The position numbers and the translations under genes were made by a program. From Armatimonadota bacterium (lineage in GTDB: Bacteria; Sysuimicrobiota; Sysuimicrobiia; Sysuimicrobiales; JACQTN01), in NCBI GenBank assembly GCA_016210785.1, contig JACQTN010000324.1, positions 1 to 7,202 of the forward strand: a DNA stretch of 7,202 nt. The letters are read 5' to 3'. Numbering within the stretch: the stretch's first letter is position 1; each line of letters opens with the position of its first letter. The notes below the pieces were generated by a model. It did not search any database. It was not told the origin of the DNA and saw only the letters and a list, made by a program, of their open reading frames with translations. Below, one piece after another: positions 4,999 through 7,202 of the stretch.

Positions 4999-6521
4999 CG
5001 TCGCGCGATCAGGATGTCGACCGGAGCGTAATCGTCGGTGAGAACCGGCACGTCCCGCGTATTGATGAGCCCCTCGTAGACATCCACGGCGGCCTCGCGT
5101 CGACGCACCTCCCACCCGAAGCGGGCCGCGGCGGCGGCGACCCTGTCCTGCCGTGCCGCCCGGTCCAACCGCGGCACCGTCGTGCCCACCAGGATGATGT
5201 TGCGCGTGCCCTCCGCGTCGCCGAACCGCCCGAACTCCACCGGCAAGACGTACACGGTGGCAAAGACGCGGGTGAAGGTCTTGTAGATGGCGCGGAACAG
5301 CCGGCTGCTCCTCCCGTCCAGCGCGCCGATGATGTTGGAGACCACCAGGCCGCCGGGCGCCAGGCGTGCCCTGGCCTCTTCGAAGAACTCGTAGGTGGCC
5401 AGGTGGAAGGGAATCGTGTCAATCAGGTACGCGTCGAGGAAGATCACATCGTACCGGGTCTGGGCCCGGCGGATGAACAGCCGGCCGTCCTGGGCCACGG
5501 CCAGCACGCGGCTCGACCGGGGCATCTTGAAGAAGCGCCGCGCGGTCTCGATGACCGCGGGGTCGATCTCCACCACGTCGATCTGCATGTCGGGATAGGC
5601 GGCGTGGAACTGCTGCGGCAGCGTGCCGCCCCCCAGTCCCACCACCAGCACGCGGCGCGCGTCAGGCTTGAAGGCAAACGCCGCGTGCATGTACTCGGTG
5701 TAGGGGAAGACCGAACGCAGCGGCGTGTCCTGGTCGAGCCCGCTCTGCCAGTAGTTATCCAGCTTCATGTACCGGTAGCGCCCCTCGTCCACCACGGTGA
5801 TCTTGTGGTAGACCGTGTCCCGTTCGAAGATCAGCCCGTCCCGGTCCCGGCGCGGCCCGGCCATCACCACCGCCACTGCCAGCAGCACGACCAGGAGCGC
5901 CGCCACCGTTGCCGCGGCGAAGCGGCGCGCCGCCAGCCATCCCACCGCGGCCAGCGCGACGAGGGTCAGGCCCAGGATGTGGATGATCGCCCGCACGCCC
6001 GCCAGCTCGATGAGAATGAAGGCCGCGAGCAGCGTGCCCACGATGCTGCCGAGCGTGGACAGCGCGTACAGCACACCCGCCACGTTGCCGACGGTGGCCA
6101 CGGTGCGCGCGCGAAGGCGCACGGCGAAGGGTGAGACCATGCCCATGACCACGCTGGGCGCGAAGAAGAGGAGGGTCGCCGCGACCAGCGGGTTGGCGCG
6201 CGGGCCCAGGTCCCGGAGCACGATCGCATCCAAGACGCGCGGGCCCACGAGCGGGATGGGGAAGATCAGCAGGCCGGCCAGGAACACGATGCCCGCGAAG
6301 ACCGCGGGCGACGGCCAACGGTCGGCCAGGTTGCCGCCCAGGTAGTAGCCCAGGCTGAGCGCGCCCAGGAAGACACCGATCAGGCTCCCCCAGACGTAGA
6401 TGGAGGTGCCGAAGTGGGGCGCCAGCACGCGGCTGGCGATGATCTCCAGCGCCAGCAGCACGCCTCCGCTGGTGAAGACGATCAACTCGAGTATGGCGCA
6501 CGCCTCCCCGGGACCGGACAA
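4995..6521 (-). CDS. Membrane-fused spermidine-synthase-like protein (MFS/aminopropyltransferase fusion)
   Basis: The N-terminal half (about residues 12-222) has about seven hydrophobic segments with the family signature ALEIIASRVLAPHFGTS and GSLIGVFLGALSLGYYLGG. The C-terminal half (about 235-508) is a Rossmann-type aminopropyltransferase or SAM-methyltransferase-like domain. Visible motifs are GLGGGT (295-300), the nucleotide-binding acid in VVEID (318-320), QDGR (344-347), YDVIFLDAY with Asp363, IPFHLATYEFF (370-380) and the terminal DDYAPVDIL. This arrangement matches 'fused MFS/spermidine synthase' proteins, whose substrate is mostly unknown; polyamine synthesis should not be assumed. 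The start is uncertain. An in-frame TAA directly precedes the TTG at 6521 (508 residues), and that TTG overlaps a likely promoter. GGGGAGG at 6503-6509 points to a later start, for example ATA 6494 or TTG 6485 (496 residues). Confidence 0.85.
   Translation of the reverse strand: MSGPGEACAILELIVFTSGGVLLALEIIASRVLAPHFGTSIYVWGSLIGVFLGALSLGYYLGGNLADRWPSPAVFAGIVFLAGLLIFPIPLVGPRVLDAIVLRDLGPRANPLVAATLLFFAPSVVMGMVSPFAVRLRARTVATVGNVAGVLYALSTLGSIVGTLLAAFILIELAGVRAIIHILGLTLVALAAVGWLAARRFAAATVAALLVVLLAVAVVMAGPRRDRDGLIFERDTVYHKITVVDEGRYRYMKLDNYWQSGLDQDTPLRSVFPYTEYMHAAFAFKPDARRVLVVGLGGGTLPQQFHAAYPDMQIDVVEIDPAVIETARRFFKMPRSSRVLAVAQDGRLFIRRAQTRYDVIFLDAYLIDTIPFHLATYEFFEEARARLAPGGLVVSNIIGALDGRSSRLFRAIYKTFTRVFATVYVLPVEFGRFGDAEGTRNIILVGTTVPRLDRAARQDRVAAAAARFGWEVRRREAAVDVYEGLINTRDVPVLTDDYAPVDILIARR
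6503..6509 (-). promoter_or_regulatory. Possible ribosome binding site of the synthase-like gene
   Basis: GGGGAGG on the minus strand is the best Shine-Dalgarno match near this gene's beginning. It lies 8 nt before an ATA (6494) and 17 nt before the in-frame TTG at 6485, but downstream of the TTG at 6521. If it is used, the longest open frame is not the true gene. Confidence 0.35.
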
Positions 6522-6523
6522 TT

Positions 6524-6529
6524 ACTATA
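6524..6529 (-). promoter_or_regulatory. Possible -10 box for the synthase-like gene
   Basis: TATAGT on the minus strand sits in an AT-rich island (AAATTTATAGTAATTG) in GC-rich surroundings. No strong -35 hexamer is visible 16-18 bases upstream. If real, transcription would begin near 6517, downstream of the TTG at 6521. Confidence 0.3.
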
Positions 6530-6776
6530 AATTTCGCGAAGGGGGAACCGCTTCCTCCCCCTCCGCTTGTGCACCCTGCTCCGTCGGTGCGCGCGCTCTT
6601 CCTGCGCTACGGCGTGGACGGTCTACGGCCGTGACCGATCCAGCCGACCCCAAGGTTCAGCCCCAACCGCTGCGTAGCTCTGTCGACCCGACGTGCCTCC
6701 GACGCCGCCCGGGACATCCGTGCCGCCCCACGCCCGGCTTCTGCGCATTGTCAGGTTCCCGCCGCCTTTGCCGTAC

Positions 6777-6806
6777 TTGACCGATATGCCGAATTTGACA
6801 TATGGT
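6777..6806 (+). promoter_or_regulatory. Candidate promoter and operator of the XRE gene
   Basis: TTGACC (6777-6782) and TATGGT (6801-6806) make a plausible -35/-10 pair with an 18-base spacer, about 25 bases before the ATG. The region contains a near direct repeat, TTGACCGATATG (6777-6788) and TTGACATATG (6795-6804), with 18-base periodicity. XRE-family antitoxin-like regulators usually bind repeats overlapping their own promoter, so autoregulation is likely but inferred. Confidence 0.4.
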
Positions 6807-6831
6807 AGGAGACGGCTCAGGGGGTACGACA

Positions 6832-7164
6832 ATGCGCAAGGAAAGAAAAGAGAGGCTTGAAGCGAAGGGGTGGAAGGTCGGAACCGCCAGGGAGTTCCTC
6901 GGGCTTTCCGACGAGGAGGCAGCATACATCGAGCTCAAGCTCCGACTGGCCGAGAGCCTCAGGAAGCGGCGCCGACACCGCCGGCTGACGCAGGCCGACC
7001 TCGCGATGCTGGTTGGATCAAGTCAGTCGCGCGTCGCCAAAATGGAAGCCGGGGATCCGTCGGTTTCCCTTGACCTGCTCATTCGGTCGCTTCTTGCTCT
7101 CGGTACTTCGAGCCGCGAGCTCTCGAGGATCATCTCCTCGCCCCGCTTCGCCTCGGCAACCTAA
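6832..7164 (+). CDS. XRE-family helix-turn-helix regulator, HigA-like
   Basis: A 110-residue DNA-binding protein. The N-terminal segment KERLEAKGWKVGTAREFLGLSDEEAAYIE (about 7-34) and the HTH region (about 40-95: RLTQADLAMLVGSSQSRV, then AKMEAGDPSVSLDLLIRSLLALG) match a recognisable group of XRE / HTH_37-like proteins. Members are often annotated as antitoxin components of RelE/HigB-type systems or as solitary regulators. The ATG at 6832 is preferred over an in-frame ATG at 6802 because AGGGGGT lies about 6 nt before it, while 6802 has no such site and overlaps the promoter. No toxin gene is visible upstream, and only 38 bases remain downstream. Its A-rich, AGG/AAG-containing first codons look less GC-biased than the ribosomal genes, which may hint at acquisition. 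Confidence 0.85.
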   Translation: MRKERKERLEAKGWKVGTAREFLGLSDEEAAYIELKLRLAESLRKRRRHRRLTQADLAMLVGSSQSRVAKMEAGDPSVSLDLLIRSLLALGTSSRELSRIISSPRFASAT

Positions 7165-7202
7165 CGCGTTCTCGGTAGCCCACGGCCGGAGTGGTAGAAG
7201 AC

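Larger units (their letters stand above)
6522..6831. other. Divergent intergenic region of about 310 bases
   Basis: Separates the minus-strand synthase-like gene from the plus-strand XRE gene. AT-rich patches at both ends (6522-6536 and 6774-6806) look like outward-facing promoters. The middle is GC-rich with only weak inverted repeats (for example CGGTC / GACCG around 6620-6640). I looked for a RelE/HigB-type toxin frame ahead of the XRE gene and saw none. Confidence 0.6.

Noticed and set aside
6540..6776. RelE/HigB-like toxin gene ahead of the XRE regulator
   Set aside because: None of the three plus-strand frames shows RelE-like residues or a plausible start with a ribosome binding site.
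7176..7202. Possible 5' end of a tRNA (GCCGGAGTGGTAGAAG)
   Set aside because: The first bases resemble a Leu-type acceptor and D-arm start, but the D-arm pattern fits poorly and the window ends before any anticodon or T-arm.

Overview
The window is bacterial, chromosomal and high in GC. On the minus strand, read from right to left, it holds the distal part of the spc operon running into the alpha operon: adk, map, a KOW-domain L14e-like RNA-binding protein gene, infA, rpmJ, rpsM, rpsK, rpsD, and what looks like the first codons of rpoA at the left edge. The zinc-ligand (four-Cys) forms of S4 and adenylate kinase, the CCCH form of L36, and a KOW-domain protein between map and infA together suggest a deep-branching or Bacillota-like high-GC lineage (Symbiobacterium/Thermaerobacter/Limnochordia-type or a related candidate phylum). 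That placement is inference; the sequence alone does not fix it.

Layout. 1-29: probable rpoA start. 265-891 rpsD, 1024-1407 rpsK, 1470-1865 rpsM, 2079-2192 rpmJ (37 codons, GTG start), 2269-2490 infA (GTG start), 2487-2819 KOW protein (non-ATG start, overlaps infA by GTGA), 2894-3661 map, 3877-4569 adk. A 425-base gap (4570-4994) full of short repeats and palindromes follows, then a membrane-fused spermidine-synthase-like gene (4995-6521, minus). The roughly 310-base divergent region 6522-6831 separates it from a plus-strand XRE-family (HigA-like) regulator at 6832-7164. The last 38 bases show nothing I can assign.

How it fits together. The minus-strand cluster supplies ribosomal proteins S4, S11, S13 and L36, initiation factor IF-1, methionine aminopeptidase (N-terminal processing of new proteins) and adenylate kinase (nucleotide balance). 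The usual upstream neighbour secY is not next to adk. The synthase-like gene stands there instead, so the ribosomal super-operon is broken at this point or has been rearranged.

The most unusual part is not a gene. The gaps are long for a ribosomal operon and carry at least two families of short imperfect repeats. Family R1 (about 44-60 bp, hairpin-forming) occurs once on each side of adk in inverted orientation. Family R2 (about 45-50 bp, ending in ACGTGCC palindromes) is present in three copies between adk and the synthase gene, and its core recurs in the rpmJ-rpsM gap beside a perfect 13-bp hairpin. These look like dispersed intergenic elements and are the best candidates here for something undescribed.
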